From positions 434,001-498,000 of the forward strand of contig NZ_QZXA01000004.1 in the NCBI RefSeq assembly GCF_003601985.1: a DNA stretch of 64,000 nt, in the 5' to 3' direction. This document shows, one piece after another, positions 54,677 through 63,604 of the stretch (the stretch's first letter is position 1; every line of letters starts with the position of its first letter). The notes under the pieces are model-generated. The model was not told the origin of the DNA. It saw only the letters and a list, made by a program, of their open reading frames with translations, and did no database searches. Position numbers and translations under genes: made by a program. The stretch comes from Mesorhizobium jarvisii (lineage in GTDB: Bacteria; Pseudomonadota; Alphaproteobacteria; Rhizobiales; Rhizobiaceae).

Positions 54677-56563
54677 CTATTTTGCCTTGGCGACCTTGTT
54701 GCTGGCGGCAAAGCTTGGCCAGTATTTCGAGATGGCGAGCGTCGCGCCGGCGGACGAGAAATGACCGTAGTCGAAGTAGAGGAACTGCCGGGTGCCGGCG
54801 TCGGCATAGGAGCAGCCTGCTGGGTCGCACAGATAGGCCAACGGGTCGATGAAAGTTGCCCCTTTGACGAATGGCAACACCTGCTTGTTGATGTCCGGAT
54901 CCATGGCCATCGGCCAGGATGTGTTCGCGGCGTGCTCCCGTTTTGCGAAGAACGCGATTTTCTGGACGTCGGCGATGAACTCCGGAGACTGGCCGATGAC
55001 GTAGACCTTGACGCCCATGTCGCGCAGCCGGTCCACCGTCTTCTGCAGGCCGTCAAAGCCCCTTGCCTGGTAGTCGGTCCATCTGCCGCTCAGGATCACC
55101 GCCTGGATGTTGGCATCGCGGATGATCGACAGCGCCCGTTCGTTGAAGCGCGTGCAGGCCGGCCGAGCATAGGAGAAGTAGCTCAGATTGGGCGGGCAGC
55201 CGGCATAGGTGTACTGGACGACGTTGGCCTGGATCTTCTGTGCATTGGCCTCCAGCCCCGATACGTAGTGCGCGGCGAAGGAATCGCCCCACAGCAGCAC
55301 ATTGGTGGCAAAGCCATGCGTCCGCGTGCAGTCGGCGAGGTTCCAGTTCTCGATCCGGCTCCCGCCCTCGTTGAAACAGACGCCGTTGCGCCAGTCACCC
55401 ACCAGGACCCGTTCCGTCGAGAAATCGGGGAACCGCTGCGGAAAACCCTTGCCCAGCGCACCAGCCAAGCCGACGACGCACAACAGGGCGATCGCCGTCG
55501 CCGAGAACGCGAAGATGGGCAGGGGGGCAGTGAAGGCCCGCTTCTGGCGGAAGGGCTGCTCGACATATTTCCACGAGAACGTCGCCAGCGCGACGCTGGC
55601 CACGATCATCGCCATGATCGTCGGCACGCCGATGGCCTTGAGCGAGAGATAATGGACGAACGAATTGATCGGCCAGTGAACGAGGTAGAGCGAATAGGAG
55701 ATAAGGCCGATCCACACCAGCGGTGTGAGCCGCAGCACCTGCGTGGCGACAGGGACCGGCCTGTCCGCATGGGGCTGGCCAGCATAGATGAGCAGCGCCG
55801 TTCCGATGCAGGGAAACAGGGCATTGTAGCCCGGAAACGGATCGCTTTCCGAAATCGTCAGGAAGCCGAAGGCGATCAGGCCAAAACCGGCCAGCCCGAT
55901 CAGTTCAGTCAGCGGACGACTGGCAAGCGCCGGCGGCTTTCTCAGCATCAGCATGGCGCCCAGCGCCAGTTCCCAGATGCGCGTCGGCAAGAGGTAGAAG
56001 CCGGCGGTCGGCGCCAGCGTGGTTGCCATGACCGCCAGGGCAAAACTGCCTATGGCAATCGGCAGCAATATCGTCAGCCAGCGCTTCGAGGCGTATCGGT
56101 AGATCAGATATACGAGGACCGGCGCGAAGATATAATACTGCTCCTCGACCGAAAGCGACCATGTGTGCAAAAGCGGCCGCAGTTCCGCGTCGATGGAAAA
56201 ATAGTTGGTCGTTTTCCAGAAATAGATGTTCGACCAGAAGGTCGAGGCCGCGATCACGCTGAGGCTGTACTCATGGAGATCCGACGGCAGGAGGATGAAC
56301 CAGGCGGCGATACTGGCGAGCAGGATGACGAAGGTCAGCGCCGGCAGGATGCGCCGCGCGCGGCGCCAGTAAAAGCGGCCGATCGAGAACTGGCCGCGCT
56401 CGAGATCGTCGAGCAGGCTGCCGCTGATCAGATAGCCCGATATGACGAAGAAGATATCGACACCGGTGAAGCCGCCGGGAATGGCCGATACGCCGAAATG
56501 GAAGAGCACGACGGGCAGCACCGCAACGGCCCGCAGGCCATCAATATCGCGCCTGTAGTTCAT
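54677..56563 (-). CDS. acyltransferase-3 / SGNH fusion protein (OafA/YrhL-like)
   Basis: Membrane O-acyltransferase of 628 residues. The N-terminal acyltransferase-3 domain has about ten helices (RRDIDGLRAVAVLPVVLFHF, FFVISGYLIS, RRARRILPAL, LHTWSLSVEEQYY). The C-terminal periplasmic SGNH domain has its Ser in LLWGDSFAAHY (near 425) and the Asp-His pair in DYGHFSSAG (near 603). Such proteins acetylate lipopolysaccharide or exopolysaccharide. It stands first from the left in a minus-strand cell-surface cluster. Confidence 0.9.
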   Translation of the reverse strand: MNYRRDIDGLRAVAVLPVVLFHFGVSAIPGGFTGVDIFFVISGYLISGSLLDDLERGQFSIGRFYWRRARRILPALTFVILLASIAAWFILLPSDLHEYSLSVIAASTFWSNIYFWKTTNYFSIDAELRPLLHTWSLSVEEQYYIFAPVLVYLIYRYASKRWLTILLPIAIGSFALAVMATTLAPTAGFYLLPTRIWELALGAMLMLRKPPALASRPLTELIGLAGFGLIAFGFLTISESDPFPGYNALFPCIGTALLIYAGQPHADRPVPVATQVLRLTPLVWIGLISYSLYLVHWPINSFVHYLSLKAIGVPTIMAMIVASVALATFSWKYVEQPFRQKRAFTAPLPIFAFSATAIALLCVVGLAGALGKGFPQRFPDFSTERVLVGDWRNGVCFNEGGSRIENWNLADCTRTHGFATNVLLWGDSFAAHYVSGLEANAQKIQANVVQYTYAGCPPNLSYFSYARPACTRFNERALSIIRDANIQAVILSGRWTDYQARGFDGLQKTVDRLRDMGVKVYVIGQSPEFIADVQKIAFFAKREHAANTSWPMAMDPDINKQVLPFVKGATFIDPLAYLCDPAGCSYADAGTRQFLYFDYGHFSSAGATLAISKYWPSFAASNKVAKAK

Positions 56564-56746
56564 TCGGCGGGTCCGTACGCCGTGGTCCTTGGCAGCCGTG
56601 CGGCAGAACCTGACATGCTCCTCATGCGGCGATGTCCCCGTCGTTCGAAAAATCGTGGCTCGTGGGCTTTACGGACTGTGCTCTGCAACACAAGTTTGCT
56701 GCACTGCAACATCCATGTCAAGGCGGACGCCAGACCTTCGAACGCT

Positions 56747-56764
56747 GACGAAACCGGTTTCGTC
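56747..56764. repeat. perfect 18-bp palindrome
   Basis: GACGAAACCGGTTTCGTC is its own reverse complement, 13 bp past the stop of the membrane-protein gene (minus strand). It might be a transcript-end hairpin without a T-run, or a protein-binding site for the acyltransferase gene downstream. Confidence 0.5.
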
Positions 56765-56777
56765 CGGACGCTGTAAG

Positions 56778-58271
56778 TCAGGCGCCGGGGGGCAGGTAGA
56801 TCACGGCGTCGTCGTCCGCATAGGCTCGCTTCCAGCCCAACTCCGCGAAGAAGGGGATGCGGGTATCGTCTGATGTAAGGAGTGCCCAGCCGATGGCGTA
56901 TTTCTTCAGTTGGGCCTCGAGCAGTGGTTTTCCGTCGCTGTGTCCCGTCGCGTCCTCGGCTTTCGTGAAGCCGCCGAGGAACAACTGGTCCGTCCTGCCG
57001 TCGACATAGGTCTTGATGTCGTGGAAAATCAGCGTGCCGCCGAAATTATAGGAATTCAGCACGTTGCCGGAAAGCTGGTGATCCCGTGCGTATGCGAGGG
57101 CGCCGCTGGCCGCCGTCTTCGGGCTCGGCGCAACCTGGTAGGCACTGCCGAGGATGACGACCGCACCGACCAGCAGGACAGCGATTGCGCCGCAGATCGC
57201 GTAAAACTGGCTGGCGAAGAGTTTTTCCAGTCCGTCACGCTTTTCCGCCAGCCAGGTCGTGGTCGAGACTGTGGGGTATTGCCGGGCCACCTCGACCGCG
57301 ATCACCAGGGGGATCAGCAGGAAGGGCAGATATACAAACCGCAGATGGGCGAGATAGACATGCAAGGCGAAGACGATGAACACCGCCTTGGCCCAGCCGA
57401 TCCGCAGCCTCGATACTAAAAGTCCGAAAAGCGCCAACAGCATCACCGCTTCCTGGAAGACCTGCTCCTGCGCGTTGAACGCCCGCCACTCCAGGATGAG
57501 TGGCACCGCCTCGTTGCCATAGGCCACCGTGAACGTCGCCAGGATGGCTTTCATCCCATAGGGATGCATCAGGCTGACCAGCGGACAGAGCAGGCCGAAA
57601 GCAACCCATTTTGCCAGGAGGGCGGGTTTCGACAAGCCCGAGCGCGCCAGGAGATCGAGCCCGGCAAAGGCAGCAATGACGAAGCTAAGGGTGAACGTGG
57701 CATGAAGGTTGGCCCACAAGACCACAAGCACGAGCAGCCACAAAGGCGGGGCTCTCTCTTCCTGCGCGGCGCGAAACAGCATTGCCGTCCAGACGACGAT
57801 GATCGGCAAGGTGAAGACGTGTGGACGAGCCGTATAGATCGGGGCGATCAGCAAAGCCGCGGCGAAGGCCAGCGCTATCGCCAGTGTCGGCTTCAGCCAT
57901 GCGCTGAGGAACCATCCCATCAGGAAGACCGTCAAGCTGACCGTGGCGATGATCAGTGTGACGACGCCATTCCAGCCGCCGGCACGGTAGGCGAGGGCCA
58001 GAAAGACCTGCCCCAGCCATTCCTTGGCGATCCAGGGCTGACCGGCGAACGTATAGGAATAGGGGTCGACGACGGGAAACGTCCGGTTGTCCAGAAAGTC
58101 CAGCCCGACCTTCACTTGCCACCAACTGTCGGGATCCTGAAGCATCGCGCTGGCAGAGGTGGCAAGCCAATAGGCGACCAGGCAGGCGCAGAGAAGGCAA
58201 AGTATCAGCCTGCTGCGTTGCGCGTCCCCGAGCGATGGCGTCGCCGTCGCGATTGCAGCGGCCTGGTTCAT
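56778..58271 (-). CDS. polytopic membrane protein, glycosyltransferase-39-like
   Basis: Protein of 497 residues with about ten to eleven membrane helices and a C-terminal soluble region (about 380-497). The first periplasmic loop has DPDSWWQVKVGLDFLDNRTF followed by DPYSYTFAGQPW, similar to the acidic first loop of GT-C (GT39/PMT-like) enzymes that use polyprenyl-phosphate sugars. With a dolichyl-phosphate-mannose-synthase-like gene upstream, a lipid-linked sugar transferase is the likeliest role, but no specific family is certain. Confidence 0.65.
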   Translation of the reverse strand: MNQAAAIATATPSLGDAQRSRLILCLLCACLVAYWLATSASAMLQDPDSWWQVKVGLDFLDNRTFPVVDPYSYTFAGQPWIAKEWLGQVFLALAYRAGGWNGVVTLIIATVSLTVFLMGWFLSAWLKPTLAIALAFAAALLIAPIYTARPHVFTLPIIVVWTAMLFRAAQEERAPPLWLLVLVVLWANLHATFTLSFVIAAFAGLDLLARSGLSKPALLAKWVAFGLLCPLVSLMHPYGMKAILATFTVAYGNEAVPLILEWRAFNAQEQVFQEAVMLLALFGLLVSRLRIGWAKAVFIVFALHVYLAHLRFVYLPFLLIPLVIAVEVARQYPTVSTTTWLAEKRDGLEKLFASQFYAICGAIAVLLVGAVVILGSAYQVAPSPKTAASGALAYARDHQLSGNVLNSYNFGGTLIFHDIKTYVDGRTDQLFLGGFTKAEDATGHSDGKPLLEAQLKKYAIGWALLTSDDTRIPFFAELGWKRAYADDDAVIYLPPGA

Positions 58272-58422
58272 GTCACGGCTCCAGGTGACGGTGTCGCCTT
58301 CGCGATTGCGATGAGGCCTGCATACATGACGGCGCCAAAGCGCAGCATCCGCGAGACGTCAAACGGAAGAGCCGACCGCATCCTGCCCATGCCGTTCCCC
58401 TTGCATCCGCTCGACCTTCGCC

Positions 58423-59448
58423 TCAGCCACGCGCGGCTCTTTTCGCCATCTCCTGCAGGCGATGGACGGGCAGGTCGCTGTCCTTGGCCGGCTGGTCGCG
58501 CGAAACGATTTCGTTAACGAAGTAGAGCGGCCGCCGCTTCGTCTCCATGTACATGCGGCCGAGATACTCGCCGAAAATGCCGAGCACCAGAAGCTGGACG
58601 CTGCCCAGGATCAGCATGATCGCGGCAAGGCTCGTCCAGCCGGGCACCACGTTGCCCCTGGACCATTCAAGCAGTGTATAGCCGAGCACGACCAGGCCGA
58701 GCAGGCCGAACATCATCCCCAGCATCGAGGCAAACCGCAAAGGCACGATCGAAAAGCTGGTCATCGCGTCGACCGCCAGCAGGATCATCTTCTTCAGCGG
58801 ATAGTGGGTGGTGCCGGCAAAGCGGCGGTGCCTCTCATAGGGGAAGGCGACCTGCCTGAGCCCGATCCAGCTCACCATGCCGCGAATGAACCTGTAGCGT
58901 TCGGGCATCGCATTCAGATGGTCGAGCGCCCGGCGGCTCATCAGCCGGAAGTCTCCGGAGTCCGGTGCGATCTCGACATCGACCATCCGGCCGAGCAGGC
59001 GGTAGAACATCGAGGCGGAGGCCAGCTTGAACCAGCCTTCACCGTCGCGCTTCACCCTCTGGCCGTAGACGACATCGAAGCCTTCATCCATCTTCGCCAT
59101 CATCGCGCCGAGCAGTTCGGGCGGATCCTGGAGATCGGCGTCGAGAATGAGGATGCGCTCGCCGCGGCAGAATTCCAGCCCCGCGCTCAAGGCGATCTGG
59201 TGGCCGTAATTGCGGGCAAGGTCGATGGCGACGACATGGTCGTCCTTTTCGGCCAGTTCGAAAATGGCCTCGCGGGTGCCGTCGGTCGCCCCGTCGATGA
59301 CAAGCACGATCTCGTAGGAATGGCTTTGCTCAAGGCATACGGCGCTGACGCGTCGGTGAAGCTCGGCCACGCCGTCACGCTCATTGTAGCATGGCACGAC
59401 GACCGAAAGCGTGACCGCGCGGCGCGCGCCGATTTTTCCCGTTCCCAC
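58423..59448 (-). CDS. family 2 glycosyltransferase, polyprenyl-phosphate sugar synthase-like
   Basis: GT2 enzyme of 341 residues from GTG 59448. The GT-A domain has LSVVVPCYNERDGV, IDGATDGTREA and ILDADLQDPPELL (DxD), and two C-terminal membrane helices (about 235-260 and 270-300) are followed by EYLGRMYMETKRRPLYFV. This is the GtrB/DPM1-like group that loads a sugar onto undecaprenyl phosphate. The frame extends to 59562; GTG 59448 is the best start near the family N-terminus, with no strong ribosome-binding site. It sits upstream of the GT39-like protein. Confidence 0.85.
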   Translation of the reverse strand: MGTGKIGARRAVTLSVVVPCYNERDGVAELHRRVSAVCLEQSHSYEIVLVIDGATDGTREAIFELAEKDDHVVAIDLARNYGHQIALSAGLEFCRGERILILDADLQDPPELLGAMMAKMDEGFDVVYGQRVKRDGEGWFKLASASMFYRLLGRMVDVEIAPDSGDFRLMSRRALDHLNAMPERYRFIRGMVSWIGLRQVAFPYERHRRFAGTTHYPLKKMILLAVDAMTSFSIVPLRFASMLGMMFGLLGLVVLGYTLLEWSRGNVVPGWTSLAAIMLILGSVQLLVLGIFGEYLGRMYMETKRRPLYFVNEIVSRDQPAKDSDLPVHRLQEMAKRAARG

Positions 59449-59558
59449 CAAAGCCTGGCTCCCGCTCTTGGAATGGCAATAGCGGCAATTGGTTAGAAAA
59501 CAGATAAGCCAGGGATCGACATGGGGGCTTCGGCCGGCCGAGACGATGGCTCGGCACG

Positions 59559-60989
59559 TCACGAACGCACCGGCAACTCCATGCGGATGCGGGCGCCGCG
59601 CCAGGAGCCCGTCAGGATGCGGATCGTCCCGTCATGCAGCAGCGCGATCTGCCGGGCGAGGTTCAGTCCCAGCCCCGCGCCGCGCGACTGCGGCTGCAAG
59701 CGATAGAAGGGCTCGAAGACGTTCTCGCGCTCTTCCGCGGGAATGCCCGGCCCTTCGTCGCGCACCTCGATTCCACCGGCCTCGTCGATGGCGATCGTGA
59801 TCGTGCCGCTGCCGCCGCCATGCTCGATCGCGTTGCGCACGAGGTTGGCGAGCGCCCGGTCGATCTGCAGGACATTGATTTCTACTCGGGCCTTGTTTGG
59901 CGACGGCTCGAAGGCAAGGTCATAGCCAGCCTCGATGGCCAGCGGTGCGAAGTCGGCCGCCACCCGGCTGACGAGATCGTCGAGATCGACGATCTGGCGC
60001 TGGTCCGACGAGCGGTCGAGCAACTGATGGTCGAGCAGTTGCTGGGCAAGATGCGACAGGCGTTCGATATCTTGCAGCAGCCGGGCGCTCTGTGGCTCCT
60101 GCTTCAGCAATTCAGCGCGTGTGCGCAGGATGGCGATCGGCGTGCGCAGTTCATGCGCCGCGTCGGTGAGGAAGCGGTTGTGGCGGTCATAGCCGTGGGC
60201 GAGGCGGGCAAGCGCCTCGTTGAAGGCATGCACGAGCGGCGCGATTTCCTGCGGCACCTGCTTGACCGGCAGTTGCATGGCGCGGGTGCCGATGTCGATG
60301 CGCGCTGCCTGGCGGACCGTTTCGACAAGGCCGGCGAAGGAACGGCGCACCACGGCTGGCGTCGTCACCAGCGTCGTCGCGCCCATGACGAGGATTATGG
60401 GCAAAAGCAGGATCGCGATGACGAGCGCGAGGGCCGGCAGGGCGCGCTCCCAATTCCTGCTGCCGTCTGGATTGCGGGCGACTTCGACAGTGGCCGAAAT
60501 GTTGATCTCGAGGCCGTCTGTCTGTTGGCGCGACGACTGCGTCGCGGCGACGATCTGCACCGTGCCGGCCTTGGTCGACGCGTTTTCGATAAAGGCTTCC
60601 GGCCGCATGTCCTTGTCGGAGAATCCGATCGTGGCGTGATCGGCCCTGTCAAGCAGCTCGCCGAAGCCTTTGGTGTAGATGTCGGGTATGTTGCCGGCAC
60701 GGACGCTCCCGCCGCTGCCGTCGCGAACGATGTACCAGACATTGGGGAAGCTCTCGCGAAACGCGGTGAGTTCTTCCGTTTCACGCACGATCAGCCTGCC
60801 GTCCTTGTCCCGGTCGACCGCATCCTTGACGGCCGCGACGGCGGCCTCATTGTCGATCAGCAGGCGCGGGTTGGCGATCCAAAGGGCTGCCGCGCAAAGC
60901 ACGATGAAGATGAGCAGCGTCGCCGCCTGCAGCAGGATCAGCCGCCGGACCAGGATCCATTGCAGCGAGCCGGTACGGACCTTCTTCAC
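59559..60989 (-). CDS. two-component sensor histidine kinase
   Basis: Sensor kinase of 476 residues with membrane helices at about 16-38 and 185-207 enclosing a periplasmic sensor domain of about 145 residues, a HAMP-like region, HisKA with phosphoacceptor His279 (DAAHELRTPIA), and HATPase boxes NLVRNAIEHGG, DEGPGIPAEE and GAGLGLNLAR. Its ATG overlaps the response-regulator stop by four bases. The signal is unknown. Confidence 0.92.
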   Translation of the reverse strand: MKKVRTGSLQWILVRRLILLQAATLLIFIVLCAAALWIANPRLLIDNEAAVAAVKDAVDRDKDGRLIVRETEELTAFRESFPNVWYIVRDGSGGSVRAGNIPDIYTKGFGELLDRADHATIGFSDKDMRPEAFIENASTKAGTVQIVAATQSSRQQTDGLEINISATVEVARNPDGSRNWERALPALALVIAILLLPIILVMGATTLVTTPAVVRRSFAGLVETVRQAARIDIGTRAMQLPVKQVPQEIAPLVHAFNEALARLAHGYDRHNRFLTDAAHELRTPIAILRTRAELLKQEPQSARLLQDIERLSHLAQQLLDHQLLDRSSDQRQIVDLDDLVSRVAADFAPLAIEAGYDLAFEPSPNKARVEINVLQIDRALANLVRNAIEHGGGSGTITIAIDEAGGIEVRDEGPGIPAEERENVFEPFYRLQPQSRGAGLGLNLARQIALLHDGTIRILTGSWRGARIRMELPVRS

Positions 60990-61660
60990 GAGACCGCCCG
61001 CAGAAGATAGCCGAGGTTGCGGATCGCCCGGATCTCGATGCCGGCGGCGACATCGTCGAGCTTGCGGCGCAGCCGCGAAATATGCGCATCGAGCGCATTG
61101 GAGCCGATCTCGTCGTCGAACGCGTAGACGGCCTCTTCTAGCGCGCTGCGCATGATGGTCCGGCCCGGCCGGCGGATCAGCGTTTCAAGCACCAGCCTCT
61201 CGCGCCGCGGCAGATCGAGCGCCTGGTCCTCGATCAGCGCCTCGCGATGGCGGAAATCATAGGTGAGGCGGCCGACCATCGTCTGGTTGGCGCGCGAGGT
61301 GAACGAGCGCCGGTGCAAGGCATGAAGCCGCGCGACGAGTTCCACCGTGGCGAGGGGCTTGACCATGTAATCGTCGGCGCCGGCATCGAGCCCGGCGACC
61401 CGGTCGTCCAACCCGCTCATCGCCGTCAGTGCGATGACAGGCACATCCAGATGCAAGGCACGCAGGCGCTGTATGAGGTTGAGACCGTCGCCATCCGGTA
61501 GCCGGCGGTCCAGCACCACCGCGTCGTGATAGCCCAGGCGGGCCATCGCCTCGGCATCGGCCAATGTCGCTGCATGGTCGACGATGATGTCCACACGCTC
61601 GAGCGCGGCCTTCAGCACGGAGGCCATTTCCGGTTCGTCCTCGATCAACAGGACGCGCAT
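60986..61660 (-). CDS. OmpR/PhoB-family response regulator
   Basis: Response regulator of 224 residues. The receiver domain (1-118) has acidic pair EDE near residue 7-9, the phospho-Asp in VVLDRRLPDGDG (near 51) and Lys in MVKPLA (near 101). The C-terminal winged helix (about 128-224) is of the OmpR type (RERLVLETLIRRPGRTIMRS, DAHISRLRRKL, IRAIRNLGYLL). First gene of the pair with the sensor kinase. Targets unknown. Confidence 0.93.
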   Translation of the reverse strand: MRVLLIEDEPEMASVLKAALERVDIIVDHAATLADAEAMARLGYHDAVVLDRRLPDGDGLNLIQRLRALHLDVPVIALTAMSGLDDRVAGLDAGADDYMVKPLATVELVARLHALHRRSFTSRANQTMVGRLTYDFRHREALIEDQALDLPRRERLVLETLIRRPGRTIMRSALEEAVYAFDDEIGSNALDAHISRLRRKLDDVAAGIEIRAIRNLGYLLRAVS

Positions 61661-61709
61661 GAATAGTCTCCTTTATCCGCGGCCAGTCGGGGTCTCCGGC
61701 CGCGGCGAT

Positions 61710-62114
61710 TCATTCGCATTCCAGCTTTGGCTGGCGGAAATTGGTGATGAACCAGCGACCGCCGGAAGCGCGGGCATAGAATGTGTAGAAGCATTCCTGA
61801 CGCTCGATATAGCCGGGCGTCTCGGTCTCTTCATAGACGGTTCCGTGCTTTGTCTCGCGAACCTCGCCGCTCGATGTTCCGGAAACCGCTGACGTCGACA
61901 ACTTGCGCCACTGATAGGCGCGCTCACCCTGGCCAAGATCGACGATCGCCGTGGGCGGACCATAATCAAGGACGACCGATTCGACCGGCTGCCCGACATA
62001 GTTCTTCATGATGTCGGAGGCACAGCCTGCGAGCGCGATTGCGATGAAGAAGACCTTCGGGGCCTGTGTCAGGAGGCTGGCGCCATGCTTGGACATATTG
62101 GAACAGATTCCCAT
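61710..62114 (-). CDS. small lipoprotein of unknown function
   Basis: Protein of 134 residues with a lipoprotein signal (KVFFIAIALAGCAS, lipobox LAGC, Cys near 30). The mature part has a VGQPVESVVLDYGPPTAIVDLG segment like the SmpA/OmlA-like repeat, then a YEETETPGYIERQECFYTFY stretch. The frame runs to 62258; ATG 62114 or 62096 both precede the signal directly. It lies upstream of the two-component genes on the same strand. Confidence 0.72.
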   Translation of the reverse strand: MGICSNMSKHGASLLTQAPKVFFIAIALAGCASDIMKNYVGQPVESVVLDYGPPTAIVDLGQGERAYQWRKLSTSAVSGTSSGEVRETKHGTVYEETETPGYIERQECFYTFYARASGGRWFITNFRQPKLECE

Positions 62115-62273
62115 GGTGAAAAATTCACGCACGGACCTAGATCGCGAAGATTGCATCGACATTGCAGGGACGCGTGGGAAGGGCGCCATTGCGGAAAAAG
62201 CCGCTGTGCGGTGGACATCGAGACACCGGATTGCGCGATGCCCAGCGGCATCGTGCAATCCGGTTCGCCCGTA

Positions 62274-62891
62274 CTAGAACCGGTAGTTGATGCCGGCCTT
62301 CAGTTCATGACTACCGATCGTCGTCTTCGACGTGCCAAGAGCCGATGTCGTCTCGACGCCGGGGGTGCGGACATAGTCGTACTCGACCTTGGCGGACAGC
62401 CCGCCGGCGAAGCCCTGCTCGATGCCGGCGCCCAGGAGGTAGCCGACCTTCCATTCGTCGGTGCTGCTGACGTTGTCGCCCTTGTCGAACTTGGTCAGAG
62501 CCACACCGCCGGTGCCAAACAGCAGCGTCTGGTCGAAGCTCAATCCAGCCTTGGCCTTGGCGGCACCGCGCCATTTCTCCTTGATCTTGCCGCCCCGGAC
62601 GTCGTGTTCGGCGCCGCCCAGATAAGAGCCTTCGATCTCGGCGCCGAGAACGGCGGGACCCATTTGCTGGTTGTAGCCGGCCTGGACGCCGCCGCTGAAG
62701 CCATTGCGGCCTGCAAACGGGTTTGGCATCCCGGTGAACGCCGTGCCGCCATGGACGCCGACATAGGCGCCGCTCCACTGGAAGGCGGGCGGGTCGTTGT
62801 AGGTGGGTGAAAGGTCGGCGGCCATCGCCGGCCCGAGAAGGCAAAAGGCGAGGCCAGCCGCCGTCAGGACGATCTTTACTCGAGAGGACAC
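62274..62891 (-). CDS. outer-membrane beta-barrel protein (Omp25/31-like)
   Basis: Protein of 205 residues with a signal peptide (about 1-25, ending GPAMA), then alternating beta-strand pattern: WSGAYVGVHGGTAF, GGVQAGYNQQMG, VLGAEIEGSYLGGAEHD, and the C-terminal aromatic ending LKAGINYRF typical of outer-membrane barrels. GGAG 7 bp before GTG 62891 supports this start over 62924. It is the usual rhizobial porin-like surface protein. Confidence 0.86.
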   Translation of the reverse strand: MSSRVKIVLTAAGLAFCLLGPAMAADLSPTYNDPPAFQWSGAYVGVHGGTAFTGMPNPFAGRNGFSGGVQAGYNQQMGPAVLGAEIEGSYLGGAEHDVRGGKIKEKWRGAAKAKAGLSFDQTLLFGTGGVALTKFDKGDNVSSTDEWKVGYLLGAGIEQGFAGGLSAKVEYDYVRTPGVETTSALGTSKTTIGSHELKAGINYRF

Positions 62892-63327
62892 AGCATTACT
62901 CCAACACAAACGCGCATCCAGCAATCGACACGCAGGTTAACTCCCGAGGAGCTTGGCCGTTAGGGCGGTCAGGCTCCGGTTTGGTGTCTTTCAGGGGTGG
63001 CTGCACGGTCCTGAGACTGGCGTTCGCCAGCTGTGGTAGGGGGGCGGAGCGCCGCGCAACCAGTCACCTGAAAGACGCCGACTGTCTCGCAAGTGAAAAT
63101 TGCACGCACATTGCGCGAAATCGAAAAATGACGATTTTGTGCTTTATTTTCAACAAATTAAAATGATCTTGTTTACCTATATTAAAGAATTGCGAGCCGT
63201 CTGAGGCTCGGCGTCTCGATCACCTGTTCCAGGCTTCCCCGGGCACAACCGCGCTTGATGGATGGCCGCCAAGCACGTATCTCTGGGCCATGCCTCTGAG
63301 TCTGGGCATCTCAATCGGGAGACGACC
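62892..63327. other. 436-bp divergent intergenic region
   Basis: Upstream of the outer-membrane protein and the DUF6460-like gene. Around 63090-63190 it is distinctly AT-rich for this genome (TTTATTTTCAACAAATTAAA), consistent with promoters. An open frame 62807-63166 is an overlap artefact. I see no RNA gene. Confidence 0.5.
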
Positions 63328-63591
63328 TTGTCCGCACTGACGCGCTTCCTCGGCGACTCGCCGCTCAGGGTGATCCTGAAGCTGCTGGTGGTGTCGTTCC
63401 TCGTCGGCCTTGTCATGAATGCCTTCGGCTGGTCGCCGATGGATGTCTTCTACGGCATCCAAAAGTTCTTTATCGACCTCTGGAACCTGGGCTTCCACGC
63501 CATTGACCGCTTCCTCGGCTACATCCTGCTTGGTGCCGCGATCGTCGTGCCGGCTTTCATCCTGCTCAGGATCGCCAACTATCGGAAATGA
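63328..63591 (+). CDS. DUF6460-like small membrane protein
   Basis: Protein of 87 residues with two hydrophobic helices (about 14-34, VILKLLVVSFLVGLVMNAF, and 58-80, LGYILLGAAIVVPAFILL). GGGAG about 7 bp before TTG 63328 supports this start; the frame opens at 63262. It matches the short two-helix DUF6460 proteins of Rhizobiales. Function unknown. Confidence 0.72.
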   Translation: MSALTRFLGDSPLRVILKLLVVSFLVGLVMNAFGWSPMDVFYGIQKFFIDLWNLGFHAIDRFLGYILLGAAIVVPAFILLRIANYRK

Positions 63592-63604
63592 CTTTTAGAG
63601 CAAT

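Noticed and set aside
54596..56776. Plus-strand open frame of 726 codons
   Set aside because: Antisense to the acyltransferase-SGNH gene, with low-complexity charged composition.
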